Below are positions 1-7,761 of a stretch of DNA of 44,960 nucleotides, piece by piece. Each line of letters starts with the position of its first letter. Position 1 is the stretch's first letter. The position numbers and the translations under genes were made by a program. This DNA is from a virus, in IMG/VR virus record IMGVR_UViG_3300030101_003591, positions 1 through 44,960 of that record; one strand, written 5' to 3'. Below the pieces are notes generated by a model that had not been told where the DNA came from, made no database searches, and worked only from the letters and a program-made list of their open reading frames with translations.

Positions 1-1
1 A

Positions 2-607
2 GAAGGTGCAATCGTCAAACGTGAGTGGTGGCAAGCATGGGAGAAGGAAGATGTACCGCCGGTCAAATACATCATGCAATCGTATGATACAGCGTTCTCG
101 AAAAAGGAGACAGCGGATTATTCAGCAATCACGACGTGGGGCGTATTTGAGCCAGAAGAGGGAGGAGCAGACCACATTATCCTGCTCGATGCCCGACGAG
201 GTCGATATAACTTTCCAGAATTAAAAGAAGTGGCTTTAGAAGAATATGAATATTGGGAACCAGACATGGTCATTATCGAAGCCAAGGCAACCGGTACCCC
301 GCTGACTGATGAATTACGCAGGACAGGCATACCCGTGTTAAATTATACACCTGCTAAAGGTCGTGATAAAGTGACCCGGATGCACACAGTTGCACCAATC
401 TTTGAAGCTGGAATGGTTTGGGCTCCAGAAAAAAAGTTTGCAGACGAAGTGATTGAAGAATGTGCGGCCTTTCCTAATGGCGACCATGATGACTTCGTAG
501 ACAGTATGACTATGGCTCTTATTCGTTTTCGCCAAGGCGGTTTTATCGCATTAGAGGGCGAAGAGGAGGAAGAAATGTACGCACCAAGAAATAGAGAGTA
601 TTACTGA
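2..607 (+). CDS. terL: Terminase large subunit (TerL), C-terminal part
   Basis: This is the nuclease end of the DNA-packaging motor, which cuts concatemeric phage DNA at the portal. The reading frame is open from the window edge, so the N-terminal ATPase domain lies upstream. The visible part has the RNase H-like nuclease signature: an Asp in SYDTAFS at the start of a beta strand, a Glu in VIIEAKATG, and a late Asp pair in HDDFVDSM. It ends in an acidic run and a Tyr-rich tail. The stop overlaps the portal start by one base (TGATG), the usual TerL-portal pairing. Partial at the 5' end; identity is secure from motifs plus the neighbouring portal. Confidence 0.93.
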   Translation, partial: EGAIVKREWWQAWEKEDVPPVKYIMQSYDTAFSKKETADYSAITTWGVFEPEEGGADHIILLDARRGRYNFPELKEVALEEYEYWEPDMVIIEAKATGTPLTDELRRTGIPVLNYTPAKGRDKVTRMHTVAPIFEAGMVWAPEKKFADEVIEECAAFPNGDHDDFVDSMTMALIRFRQGGFIALEGEEEEEMYAPRNREYY

Positions 608-3018
608 TGTCAGTCCCTCCAAATCAAATGCAAGGCATGATCGACTCAGCACTGGAGGCAGTGCCCGGTGTCGAGGTTGAAATACCACAAGTCGAAGACT
701 TTGCCGGTGGAGCAGAGATTCTAGAGGGACCGGACGGTGGTGCCATAGTTCAAGCCATACAAGAACAGATGATGGTTGAAGCTCAGATGCAGGAATACGA
801 TCACAATGCAAATTTGGCAGAGGCTTTGGACGATTCCACTCTTGGAGAACTTTCGTCTGAGCTCAGAGAGCAGTACGAAAGCGATCAAGAATCTCGAGCA
901 GAGTGGGAAGAAGGATACACCAATGGATTGGATCTCTTGGGGGTTCAATACGAAGAGAGGACACAGCCTTTTCAAGGAGCGTCTGGAGTCACGCATCCGA
1001 TCATCGCAGAGTCGGTAACTCAGTTTCAGGCACAGGCGTACAAAGAGTTGTTACCTGCTGGTGGACCGGTACGCACAAATGTGCTGGGCACAAAAGATTC
1101 AGAGAAAGAAGCACAAGCTGTCCGCGTCAAAGATTTTATGAATTACATGCTGATGGAAATCATGGAAGAATTCGATCCAGATACCGATCAGATGTTGTTC
1201 TATCTACCTTTATCAGGTTCAACGTTTAAGAAGGTGTACTTTGATGAAACAAAACAAAGACCCGTTTCTAAATTTGTACCAGCGGAGGACTTGGTCGTCT
1301 CTTATGCGGCAAGTGATCTTGCGACTGCGTCGCGTGTTACACACGTTCTTCGTATGGACGAAAATGAAATTCGTAAGCTACAGGTTGTTGGTTTTTACAG
1401 AGATATTGATATTTCGGCTGACTATGAAGCAGATTCTGACCCGGTCAAATCGAAAGTAAATGAAATAGATGGAGTTGAGAAAAGCACAACTGATGATCTT
1501 TACACAGTGCTTGAGATGCATGTCAACCTTAATATCGAGGGGTTTGAAGACCTAGATCAGGAGGGAAACCCAACAGGTATCAAGTTACCGTACATCGTTA
1601 CCTTGGATCAGGGTAGTGGAGAGATTTTAGCAATCCGCAGAAACTACGAACAGAACGACATACTGAAGCAGAAGGTGTCGTACTTCGTACACTACAAGTT
1701 CTTACCTGGTCTTGGTTTCTACGGCTTTGGTTTGATTCACATGATTGGTGGATTAGGTAAAGCAGCCACTTCAATACTGAGACAATTAATTGATGCCGGT
1801 ACACTAGCGAACCTGCCATCAGGTTTCAAAGCTCGTGGGATCAGAGTCCGTAACGACGATGAGCCGATAGCACCGGGTGAGTTCCGTGATATTGACGCAC
1901 CGGGCGGTGATATCCGAAACAGTATTATACCGTTACCGTACAAAGAGCCCTCTGGCACATTAGCACAGTTGCTAGGTGTTTTGATTGAGTCTGGCCGTCG
2001 TTTTGTTTCGATAGCGGATCAACAAACTGGATCACAAGGGTCGCAACAACAACCGGTCGGCACTACGGTTGCATTGCTTGAGCGGGGCATGAAAGTCATG
2101 TCAGCCATACACAAGCGGTTGCACTATGCACAGAAAACAGAGTTCAGAATTCTTGCTCGACTGATTCGTGACAACATGCCACCGTCGTATCCATATGCGA
2201 CAGGTGTTGATGCAGGGATCAAGCAGTCTGATTTTGATGACCGTGTTGATATCCTTCCGGTTTCTGACCCCAATATTTTTTCAATGGCACAGCGGATAAC
2301 GTTGGCGCAAACACAACTTCAATTAGCACAATCTAATCCACAACTGCACAATCTACAGGCAGCGTACAAACGTATGTACCAAGCTTTAGAGGTGCAGAAC
2401 ATTGACGAAATACTACCTCCCGCTCCAGAACCACAACCAACCGATCCTAGTATTGAAAATGCCAGAGCGTTGGCAGGACAGATATTGACAGTTTTTCCTG
2501 AACAAGATCACGACTCACATATTGCAACGCACGTTGCTTTATTAGTTACGCCTTTGGTTCAGGCATCACCAAGTGTTTTTGGAATGTTGATATCACACTG
2601 TATGGAACACATAGCATTCAAATCCAGAATGATTGCACAGCAAGAAATAGATAATGCCATGGCAAACATGGATCCAGATCTTGCTCAAATAGCTCCACCT
2701 ATTCCAGTAGAGCAGACAGAAGCAAGAGTAGCTCAGTTAGAAGCACAGTTAGTTACTGAATTTTTACAAGGCATTCAACCACAACAGGGTGAAAAGCAAG
2801 ATCCTTTAGTCGATATAAGGCAAAGAGAACTTGCGATTCGGGCGGCTGAGTCTGAGCGTCGTGCTCAGTTAGATGCTAGTAACCTGCAACTCGAAAGAGA
2901 AAAACTACAGCAACGAGCCGCTACGGACTCTGCTCGACTAGAACTACAAGAGGATATCGCAGATCAACGTGCTGAAGTAAATCTCACAAGGATTGAAGCA
3001 CAGCAGAACAGAGGATAG
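607..3018 (+). CDS. Portal protein (P22-type)
   Basis: An 803-residue protein directly after TerL. It should form the dodecameric ring through which DNA is packaged and ejected. The N-terminal 120 residues are acidic. The core (about 120-620) carries stretches typical of P22-like portals of marine podoviruses, such as SGSTFKKVYFD and FVPAEDLVVSYAA. The last 110 residues are charged, heptad-like and rich in Glu, Arg and Gln, consistent with the long helical barrel known from the P22 portal. It is somewhat longer than P22 gp1 (725 residues). The start is fixed by the one-base overlap with terL. Position and core motifs make the assignment strong; the barrel is inferred. Confidence 0.9.
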   Translation: MSVPPNQMQGMIDSALEAVPGVEVEIPQVEDFAGGAEILEGPDGGAIVQAIQEQMMVEAQMQEYDHNANLAEALDDSTLGELSSELREQYESDQESRAEWEEGYTNGLDLLGVQYEERTQPFQGASGVTHPIIAESVTQFQAQAYKELLPAGGPVRTNVLGTKDSEKEAQAVRVKDFMNYMLMEIMEEFDPDTDQMLFYLPLSGSTFKKVYFDETKQRPVSKFVPAEDLVVSYAASDLATASRVTHVLRMDENEIRKLQVVGFYRDIDISADYEADSDPVKSKVNEIDGVEKSTTDDLYTVLEMHVNLNIEGFEDLDQEGNPTGIKLPYIVTLDQGSGEILAIRRNYEQNDILKQKVSYFVHYKFLPGLGFYGFGLIHMIGGLGKAATSILRQLIDAGTLANLPSGFKARGIRVRNDDEPIAPGEFRDIDAPGGDIRNSIIPLPYKEPSGTLAQLLGVLIESGRRFVSIADQQTGSQGSQQQPVGTTVALLERGMKVMSAIHKRLHYAQKTEFRILARLIRDNMPPSYPYATGVDAGIKQSDFDDRVDILPVSDPNIFSMAQRITLAQTQLQLAQSNPQLHNLQAAYKRMYQALEVQNIDEILPPAPEPQPTDPSIENARALAGQILTVFPEQDHDSHIATHVALLVTPLVQASPSVFGMLISHCMEHIAFKSRMIAQQEIDNAMANMDPDLAQIAPPIPVEQTEARVAQLEAQLVTEFLQGIQPQQGEKQDPLVDIRQRELAIRAAESERRAQLDASNLQLEREKLQQRAATDSARLELQEDIADQRAEVNLTRIEAQQNRG

Positions 3019-3022
3019 TGCT

Positions 3023-3472
3023 GTGATCTTTGAGGCCATCGCCGCTATCGAGCTTGCGAATCAGGCAATCAAGGGCATCAAAGAGCTAGCTGGTCACGTT
3101 ACGTCCGTGGGCCAAATGGGAAAGCAACTGACTCAGTTAGCCGACGCGCACGATGAGTTAGAAAAAGAATCTGCACAAGGATCAATGGAGGCGTTTTGGG
3201 CTCTAGAGGATATCAAGAAAAAAGAGTATGAAATCAAGCAGTTATTCATATACTGTGGACGCGCCGGCCTTTGGGACGATTATCAAACCTTTATTCGCAA
3301 CCGGAAAGAGATGAAGCGAAAGGCCGAAGAACGTGAAAAGGCTCGCAAACTGGCTAAGAAGAAAGCCGTTAAGAACGGACTTATTTATACTGCTCTTGTA
3401 CTTATCGGTTGCCTCACCGTCGCTGGTGGCATTTGGTTGCTACTTACTCTCATTGCTATGAAGGGAAGGTGA
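3023..3472 (+). CDS. Conserved phage hypothetical protein with C-terminal membrane segment
   Basis: I place the start at GTG 3023, preceded by AGAGGA at a good distance. A longer in-frame TTG at 2993 would overlap the portal gene by 26 bases and has no visible ribosome site. The 149-residue product starts MIFEAIAAIELANQAIKG, continues with a mainly helical, charged region (KRKAEEREKARKLAKKK) and ends in a single hydrophobic segment of about 27 residues. A cytoplasmic helical body anchored by a C-terminal membrane helix is likely. It overlaps the next gene by one base and sits at the head of the membrane-protein and lysis cluster. Function unknown; a lysis accessory role is possible but not shown. 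Confidence 0.8.
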   Translation: MIFEAIAAIELANQAIKGIKELAGHVTSVGQMGKQLTQLADAHDELEKESAQGSMEAFWALEDIKKKEYEIKQLFIYCGRAGLWDDYQTFIRNRKEMKRKAEEREKARKLAKKKAVKNGLIYTALVLIGCLTVAGGIWLLLTLIAMKGR

Positions 3473-3660
3473 TGTCTTGGGTATTGCTGGGAATCTTTGT
3501 TGCAGACATGACATTTTATTTTAGGATTCTTGAGATACATTCCACGCACATAGAGTGCCTGTACGCAGGAGAGCAGATGGTTCAAAAGATTGGTAAGCCG
3601 TTTGTAAACTACAATGTGGTGTGCGTACCCACTAACCAGATTCAGGGAGAGATGTCGTAA
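3472..3660 (+). CDS. Small exported or membrane-anchored Cys2 protein
   Basis: A 62-residue protein. The start ATG overlaps the preceding stop (TGATG) and is preceded by AAGGGAAGG; in-frame upstream codons lack a ribosome site. The first 20 residues are hydrophobic (MSWVLLGIFVADMTFYF), so a short anchor or signal is likely. Two cysteines (C29 and C51) lie in the remainder and could form a disulfide in the periplasm. The same pattern (hydrophobic start, Ser-x-x-x-x-Cys, then Asn-Tyr and Val-x-x-Cys-x-Pro) recurs in the gene at 3978-4184, so the two may be paralogues. Function unknown; near the holin, a spanin-like role is conceivable but no lipobox is seen. Confidence 0.72.
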   Translation: MSWVLLGIFVADMTFYFRILEIHSTHIECLYAGEQMVQKIGKPFVNYNVVCVPTNQIQGEMS

Positions 3661-3974
3661 TGGCTCAGAAAAAACTTCAAAAAGAATCGGTCTATGCTGA
3701 ATATGATGAAGACGGTGACGGCATTGTTAGCGATGAAGAGTTATCGCACGTAAAAGCTATTAAAGAAACTGAGACTTCTTTACGTAAAAACTTAGCGCAA
3801 CTTCGTATGGCGCGGTTCACTTTAATTGCTATGGGTGCGTTTACGGCGGCAATGTTTTTTGTGCCCATAGAGCGAGTTCAAGCTTTGTCAGATATCAGTA
3901 ACCTTTTCTACATTTCAGGAGCCGGTATCGTCGGTGCGTACATGGGCACTACGGCATGGATGAGTAGGAAGTGA
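3660..3974 (+). CDS. Membrane protein with N-terminal EF-hand loop
   Basis: A 104-residue protein translationally coupled to its neighbour (TAATG). Residues 16-27 form a textbook EF-hand calcium loop: Asp at loop positions 1, 3 and 5, Gly at 6, a hydrophobic residue at 8 and Glu at 12 (DEDGDGIVSDEE). Only one loop is present. It is followed by a charged helix and two hydrophobic segments (about 52-70 and 82-98), so the loop probably sits on one side of the inner membrane. It lies between two similar small Cys2 proteins and just upstream of the holin. Calcium binding is inferred from the motif; the biological role is unknown. Confidence 0.83.
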   Translation: MAQKKLQKESVYAEYDEDGDGIVSDEELSHVKAIKETETSLRKNLAQLRMARFTLIAMGAFTAAMFFVPIERVQALSDISNLFYISGAGIVGAYMGTTAWMSRK

Positions 3975-3977
3975 CCA

Positions 3978-4184
3978 GTGATTTATGTGTTTGCACTGAT
4001 CGTGATGACTGCCGATGGAACGGTCATACCTGATAAAAAAGCGTATTTTTATTCTATTAACAGGTGTAACTATTTTGCAGAACGAGTTAGCCGAACTCGT
4101 TATAACTATTGGACAAGGCGTAAAGTACAGGCATATTGCATCCCGGAATGGGTCAATGCTAAAGACAGTAAAATTTTGAGGTAG
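3978..4184 (+). CDS. Small exported Cys2 protein, probable paralogue of the product of 3472-3660
   Basis: A 68-residue protein starting at GTG 3978, three bases after the previous stop. It has a hydrophobic N-terminus (MIYVFALIVMTADG), then a basic body with C30 and C54. The cysteine spacing (24) and flanking residues (YSINRC; YCIPE) resemble the product of 3472-3660 (HSTHIEC; VCVPT; spacing 22). An exported small protein with one disulfide is likely. It precedes the holin gene by four bases and belongs to the same operon. Function unknown. Confidence 0.7.
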   Translation: MIYVFALIVMTADGTVIPDKKAYFYSINRCNYFAERVSRTRYNYWTRRKVQAYCIPEWVNAKDSKILR

Positions 4185-4188
4185 TTGT

Positions 4189-4584
4189 ATGATACAAGCA
4201 CTTATCGGTCCAGTAACAGGACTGCTAGACAAGTTTATTGAAGACAAGGATCAAAAAAATGCTTTGGCCCACGAAATTTCAACAATGGCTGAAAAACACG
4301 CGCACGAAGCCGCAATGCAACAAATCCTTGTCAACAGAGAAGAAGCAAAACATAAATCAATCTTCGTCGCAGGATGGCGACCCTTCATTGGATGGACCTG
4401 CGGAGTCGCGTTGGCATATCACTTCGTGCTTGCTCCACTCATTATTTTTGGAATTACGTGGTATGGGTCACCGGTACCTGAAATCCCTACGTTCGATATG
4501 GACTCGTTGATGACTGTCCTTCTTGGTATGCTCGGGCTCGGTGGGCTTCGTACCTATGAAAAGAAACAAGGACTTACGAAATGA
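4189..4584 (+). CDS. Holin, GTA-type three-transmembrane family
   Basis: A 131-residue protein. Residues 1-55 are a charged helical region rich in Ala, Glu and His. The block KSIFVAGWRPFIGW (about 55-68) is the hallmark of the 3TM holin family of gene transfer agents and marine phages. Hydrophobic segments follow at about 62-80, 82-95 and 108-122. It would permeabilise the inner membrane to release the adjacent lysozyme, which has no signal peptide of its own. GAGG lies just before ATG 4189. The stop overlaps the lysozyme start by four bases (ATGA), so the two are translationally coupled. Confidence 0.85.
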   Translation: MIQALIGPVTGLLDKFIEDKDQKNALAHEISTMAEKHAHEAAMQQILVNREEAKHKSIFVAGWRPFIGWTCGVALAYHFVLAPLIIFGITWYGSPVPEIPTFDMDSLMTVLLGMLGLGGLRTYEKKQGLTK

Positions 4585-5024
4585 ATACAGAACAATTAAG
4601 AATAGAATTGGAGAGCGATGAGGGTTGCATACACGAGGTGTATTTGGATCATCTTGGGTATCCGACTTTCGGCATAGGCCATCTAATACGCGATACCGAC
4701 CCAGAGTACGGTTGTGATGTTGGTGAAAAAATTAACGAAGAGAGAGTTGCAGAGGCGTTTGAAGACGATGTTCAAATCACTTATAACGACTGCTTGCGAC
4801 TGTATCCAGACTTTGACATGTTGCCTGACGAGGTTCAATTAATCATCGCTAATATGATGTTTAACCTCGGCGCAACCAGAATGGGTAAGTTCGTCGGCAT
4901 GAAATCCGGTGTTGATGCCCGAGACTGGCAAAAAGCCGCAGACGAAATGGTAGACAGTTTGTGGTATAAACAGGTCACCAACCGCGCAAATCGGTTAGTA
5001 AACCGCATGAGAGCAGTAGTTTAG
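4581..5024 (+). CDS. Endolysin, T4-type lysozyme (glycoside hydrolase 24)
   Basis: A 147-residue muramidase cleaving the beta-1,4 bond between MurNAc and GlcNAc. The catalytic triad matches T4 lysozyme in identity and spacing: Glu14 in SDEG, Asp23 in YLDHLG and Thr29 in PTFGIGH (9 and 6 residues apart, as E11, D20 and T26 in T4). No signal peptide or SAR-like anchor is present, so export depends on the overlapping upstream holin. The C-terminal half keeps the helical pattern, with the MMFNLG and WYKQVTNRANRL stretches typical of the family. Its position between portal and capsid genes is unusual. Confidence 0.95.
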   Translation: MNTEQLRIELESDEGCIHEVYLDHLGYPTFGIGHLIRDTDPEYGCDVGEKINEERVAEAFEDDVQITYNDCLRLYPDFDMLPDEVQLIIANMMFNLGATRMGKFVGMKSGVDARDWQKAADEMVDSLWYKQVTNRANRLVNRMRAVV

Positions 5025-5029
5025 TTACT

Positions 5030-5082
5030 TATCACCGCGCCTATGCTATATATGGGACTATCTAAGATAAAATGCGGTGATA
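5030..5082 (+). promoter_or_regulatory. Intergenic inverted repeat, candidate operator
   Basis: The 65-base gap after the lysozyme gene holds a perfect 9-base inverted repeat: TATCACCGC at 5030-5038 and GCGGTGATA at 5074-5082, separated by 35 AT-rich bases. The second arm ends seven bases before the next start codon. There is no T-tract, so it is not an intrinsic terminator. It may be a protein-binding site or a folded leader. No clear sigma70 promoter was found here. Confidence 0.4.
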
Positions 5083-5089
5083 TAAGATA

Positions 5090-5287
5090 ATGAGTGATAT
5101 ATACTTGTCCGAAGCTGTATTTCGGATTATCCGGGATCAGCGGACGGCCATTGTAGACTGCCTGCAATATAACGGCGTGAAAACAATGGAACATTACCGT
5201 GAAATGATGGGCATGATGACTGCCCTCGATCACGTCGAACAGGAACTCAAGGGCCTGCTAGATAAACAGGAGCAAATAGATGACTGA
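5090..5287 (+). CDS. Small hypothetical helical protein
   Basis: A 65-residue protein with mainly helical character. It has no membrane segment; the C-terminal third is a short amphipathic helix (HVEQELKGLLDKQEQ). It overlaps the GroES-like gene by eight bases and opens the capsid-assembly segment. It is not recognised beyond resembling small helical proteins next to capsid genes in marine phages; one Cys (C24) and several Met are present. Function unknown. Confidence 0.65.
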   Translation: MSDIYLSEAVFRIIRDQRTAIVDCLQYNGVKTMEHYREMMGMMTALDHVEQELKGLLDKQEQIDD

Positions 5288-5699
5288 AGAAGTCTCAACG
5301 CTAGAAGAAGCATATACGGAGGAACGTAAAACGTTTCTTGATCCCGAGGCAATTGGGGCAACTCTCTTAGAAAGACTCCCAACTCCAACTGGTTGGCGAA
5401 TACTAATCCTGCCATATAGTGGTAAAGGAAAGACAGAAGGTGGAATTCTTCTGGCTGACAAAACCATAGAGAAACAGCAGGTTTCTACTCAAGTTGGCTA
5501 TGTTCTTAAAGTAGGAGCATTAGCATACAAAGATACCGATAAGTTTCCGGATGGAGCGTGGTGCCAAGAGAAGGATTGGGTAATGTTTGCCCGATACTCT
5601 GGCTCTCGTTTCAACATCGACGGGGGCGAAGTTCGGATTCTTAACGACGATGAAATTCTGGCTCGAATTCTCGATCCGGCAGACGTTTTACATTTCTAA
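5280..5699 (+). CDS. GroES-like co-chaperonin (Cpn10 fold)
   Basis: A 139-residue protein with a GroES-type beta barrel from about residue 36: PTGWRILILPYSG, then a mobile-loop-like stretch with GGILLAD at 54-60, then VGYVLKVG. It would cap the host GroEL ring to help fold capsid proteins, as T4 gp31 does for gp23. The first 33 residues are an acidic extension absent from bacterial GroES. The location immediately before the scaffold and two genes before the capsid protein fits a folding role in head assembly. The ATG overlaps the preceding gene. Confidence 0.85.
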   Translation: MTEEVSTLEEAYTEERKTFLDPEAIGATLLERLPTPTGWRILILPYSGKGKTEGGILLADKTIEKQQVSTQVGYVLKVGALAYKDTDKFPDGAWCQEKDWVMFARYSGSRFNIDGGEVRILNDDEILARILDPADVLHF

Positions 5700-5708
5700 G
5701 GGTTAATC

Positions 5709-6596
5709 ATGGCAGAAGAAAGAGACGACAATCAAATTGAACTGGACATTGAAGGTGCAGAAGAAACCGAGGTAGACCTTCAGGTTGAACAACCTGAAGA
5801 AAATTCAGTCGAAGTTTCTGCGTCTGAGGAAGATGATAATTTTGAAAAAGCGAATAATGCAACGCAAAAGCGCATTGATCGTTTAACCAAAAAAATGCGT
5901 ACCGCGGAACGTGAGCGGGAAGAGGCAATTCGTTATGCACAACAAGTGCAAACGGAGGCAGAAGATCTCAAGAAGCGCATGAACAATCTGAGCGACAATT
6001 ACGTCAATGAATATGCGGGGCGTATAGAAACTCAAACCACCGCGGCAGAGCAGGAACTTGCTCGTGCGATTGAGATGGGTGACACGGCCGGAGTTATAGA
6101 GGCTCAACGTAAAATCACCACCTTAGCGATTGAGAATGATCGAGCAAAGCAGGCTAAAGTTCAGCAAGAACGATACGCCCAGCAACATGAAGCTCAACAG
6201 CAGGCACAAGTTCAACAACCTATGCCGGCGCAACAGCCGCGTCGTCCAGATCCTAAAGCAGAGGATTGGGCAGAGCGTAATGAGTGGTTCGGTCAGGACG
6301 AAGCAATGACTTATGCGGTTTTTGGTATTCACAAAAAACTTGTGGAAACGGAAGGATTTGACCCGCAGTCAGATGATTACTACAATGAATTAGACCGACG
6401 TATGGCGGATGAATTCCCTCATAAGTTGAAGAATTCGGGTGAAGCTCGCCGTCCCGCCCAGACGGTGGCTTCTGTATCCCGCGGAAAAGCAACTGGGCGC
6501 AGTACAGGAAAGGTCCGTCTCTCCAAGACCCAAGTCACTATGGCTAAAAAACTAGGAGTGCCACTTGAAGAATACGCGAAATACGTGAGGAACTAA
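5709..6596 (+). CDS. Capsid scaffolding protein (probable)
   Basis: A 295-residue, highly charged protein. The first 50 residues are very acidic. Residues 55-165 are strongly helical and coiled-coil-like, with Glu, Arg and Gln heptads. A Gln/Pro linker (about 165-185) follows, and the C-terminus is basic (SRGKATGRSTGKVRLSKTQ). This architecture and the place between portal and major capsid protein match scaffolding proteins that template procapsid assembly, with the basic C-terminus contacting the coat. No protease is seen next to it. Assignment rests on composition and synteny. Confidence 0.8.
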   Translation: MAEERDDNQIELDIEGAEETEVDLQVEQPEENSVEVSASEEDDNFEKANNATQKRIDRLTKKMRTAEREREEAIRYAQQVQTEAEDLKKRMNNLSDNYVNEYAGRIETQTTAAEQELARAIEMGDTAGVIEAQRKITTLAIENDRAKQAKVQQERYAQQHEAQQQAQVQQPMPAQQPRRPDPKAEDWAERNEWFGQDEAMTYAVFGIHKKLVETEGFDPQSDDYYNELDRRMADEFPHKLKNSGEARRPAQTVASVSRGKATGRSTGKVRLSKTQVTMAKKLGVPLEEYAKYVRN

Positions 6597-6598
6597 GC

Positions 6599-7075
6599 AT
6601 GACTGAAGAAACGAAAACGGTAAGTCGGGCTTCCCGCGCTAGTGAAACGAGAGCTAAGACGGAACAGCGTAAGCCGTGGGCTCCACCGTCCATGTTGGAC
6701 GCGCCGCCTGCCCCAGATGGGTTTAAGCATCGGTGGATTCGCGCTGAGACTCGTGGTTTTGATGACCGCAAGAATATCAGTGCAAAGCTAAGAGAGGGAT
6801 GGGAATTAGTCCGTGCGGACGAGTACCCGGACTTTGAAGCACCGGTTATAGATACAGGTAAATATGAAGGCGTGTTTGGTGTTGGCGGGTTGATCCTCGC
6901 AAGGATCCCAGTAGAAACGATTGAGGAACGCACGGCGTATTTTCGTCAGCGTAATTCAGATCAGATGGAAGCTGTGGATCACGATATGATGCGGGAGAAT
7001 CAACACTCTACGATGCGGATCAGTAATCCTGATCGGCAACAACGTGTAACTTTTGGTGGCCCTCGCAATAAGTAA
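6599..7075 (+). CDS. Conserved head-region hypothetical protein
   Basis: A 158-residue protein of a type common between scaffold and capsid genes in marine podoviruses. The N-terminus is basic and disordered-looking. A compact core follows (about 40-105) with the stretches HRWIRAETRGFDD and LREGWELVRADEYPD, then a Met- and Arg-rich tail. No catalytic motif or membrane segment was found. It begins two bases after the scaffold stop. A minor head or assembly role is inferred from context only. Confidence 0.75.
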   Translation: MTEETKTVSRASRASETRAKTEQRKPWAPPSMLDAPPAPDGFKHRWIRAETRGFDDRKNISAKLREGWELVRADEYPDFEAPVIDTGKYEGVFGVGGLILARIPVETIEERTAYFRQRNSDQMEAVDHDMMRENQHSTMRISNPDRQQRVTFGGPRNK

Positions 7076-7102
7076 GGGTCCCACTAAATAGGAGATGGCC
7101 TA

Positions 7103-7750
7103 ATGGCAAACCAAGATACTGCGTTTGGTCTACGTCCTATCGGGTTGAACGGTTCAGGTGCAAACACCACTGGGGTAACTCAGTATGAAATTGCCAGTAA
7201 CAATACTAACGCTATTTTCCAGTATTCCCCAGTTATTCCACTGGCCGCTGGTGTGGTAGATATTGTTGGTAATGCCAATGGTGGAACAGTACCTTTACTG
7301 GGCGTTCTGATGGGCGTGGAATATGTAGATAGTTCTTCTAAAAAGACTGTCTTTAAAAACTTCTGGCCGGGTGCCAATAACGTAAGCGTTGACACGAATT
7401 TTCCTGTCAAAGCCTTCGTTGCGGACAACCCAAATCAGTTGTTCATGATAGCCGCAGATGGTAGCTCAACCGACAAAGCAACAGCACAGACCAATGTCTT
7501 TGCTAATGCTCCAATGGCAACCGCTACATCGGGTTCTACAAACACTGGTCGTTCCACCGCTGAGTTAGATATCTCAGGGGTTGCAACAACTGCAACATTG
7601 CCACTTCGTGTCGTTGGCCTTACTGGCGACGTAGCGAACTTGGACTATGACGCGGCCGGAGTTAATTATGTAGTTCGGCTTAACTTTCATCATAATGCGC
7701 CTTGCTCTAGTTCTGATTCTCAGACTACAGCGGCATCTACTGGCATTTAA
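7103..7750 (+). CDS. Virion structural protein, probable capsid decoration protein
   Basis: A 215-residue Gly, Ala, Thr and Asn-rich protein, beginning MANQDTAFGLRPIG, a start I associate with structural proteins encoded just upstream of marine-phage capsid genes. It is predicted to be mainly beta. GGAG stands before the ATG. A decoration role would fit a gene expressed together with the capsid protein, with similar abundance. No enzymatic motif. Function inferred from position and composition. Confidence 0.7.
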   Translation: MANQDTAFGLRPIGLNGSGANTTGVTQYEIASNNTNAIFQYSPVIPLAAGVVDIVGNANGGTVPLLGVLMGVEYVDSSSKKTVFKNFWPGANNVSVDTNFPVKAFVADNPNQLFMIAADGSSTDKATAQTNVFANAPMATATSGSTNTGRSTAELDISGVATTATLPLRVVGLTGDVANLDYDAAGVNYVVRLNFHHNAPCSSSDSQTTAASTGI

Positions 7751-7761
7751 GGAGATAGGTA

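Noticed and set aside
2993-3022. Upstream TTG start for the gene after the portal
   Set aside because: It would overlap the portal gene by 26 bases without a ribosome site; GTG 3023 has AGAGGA at good spacing.
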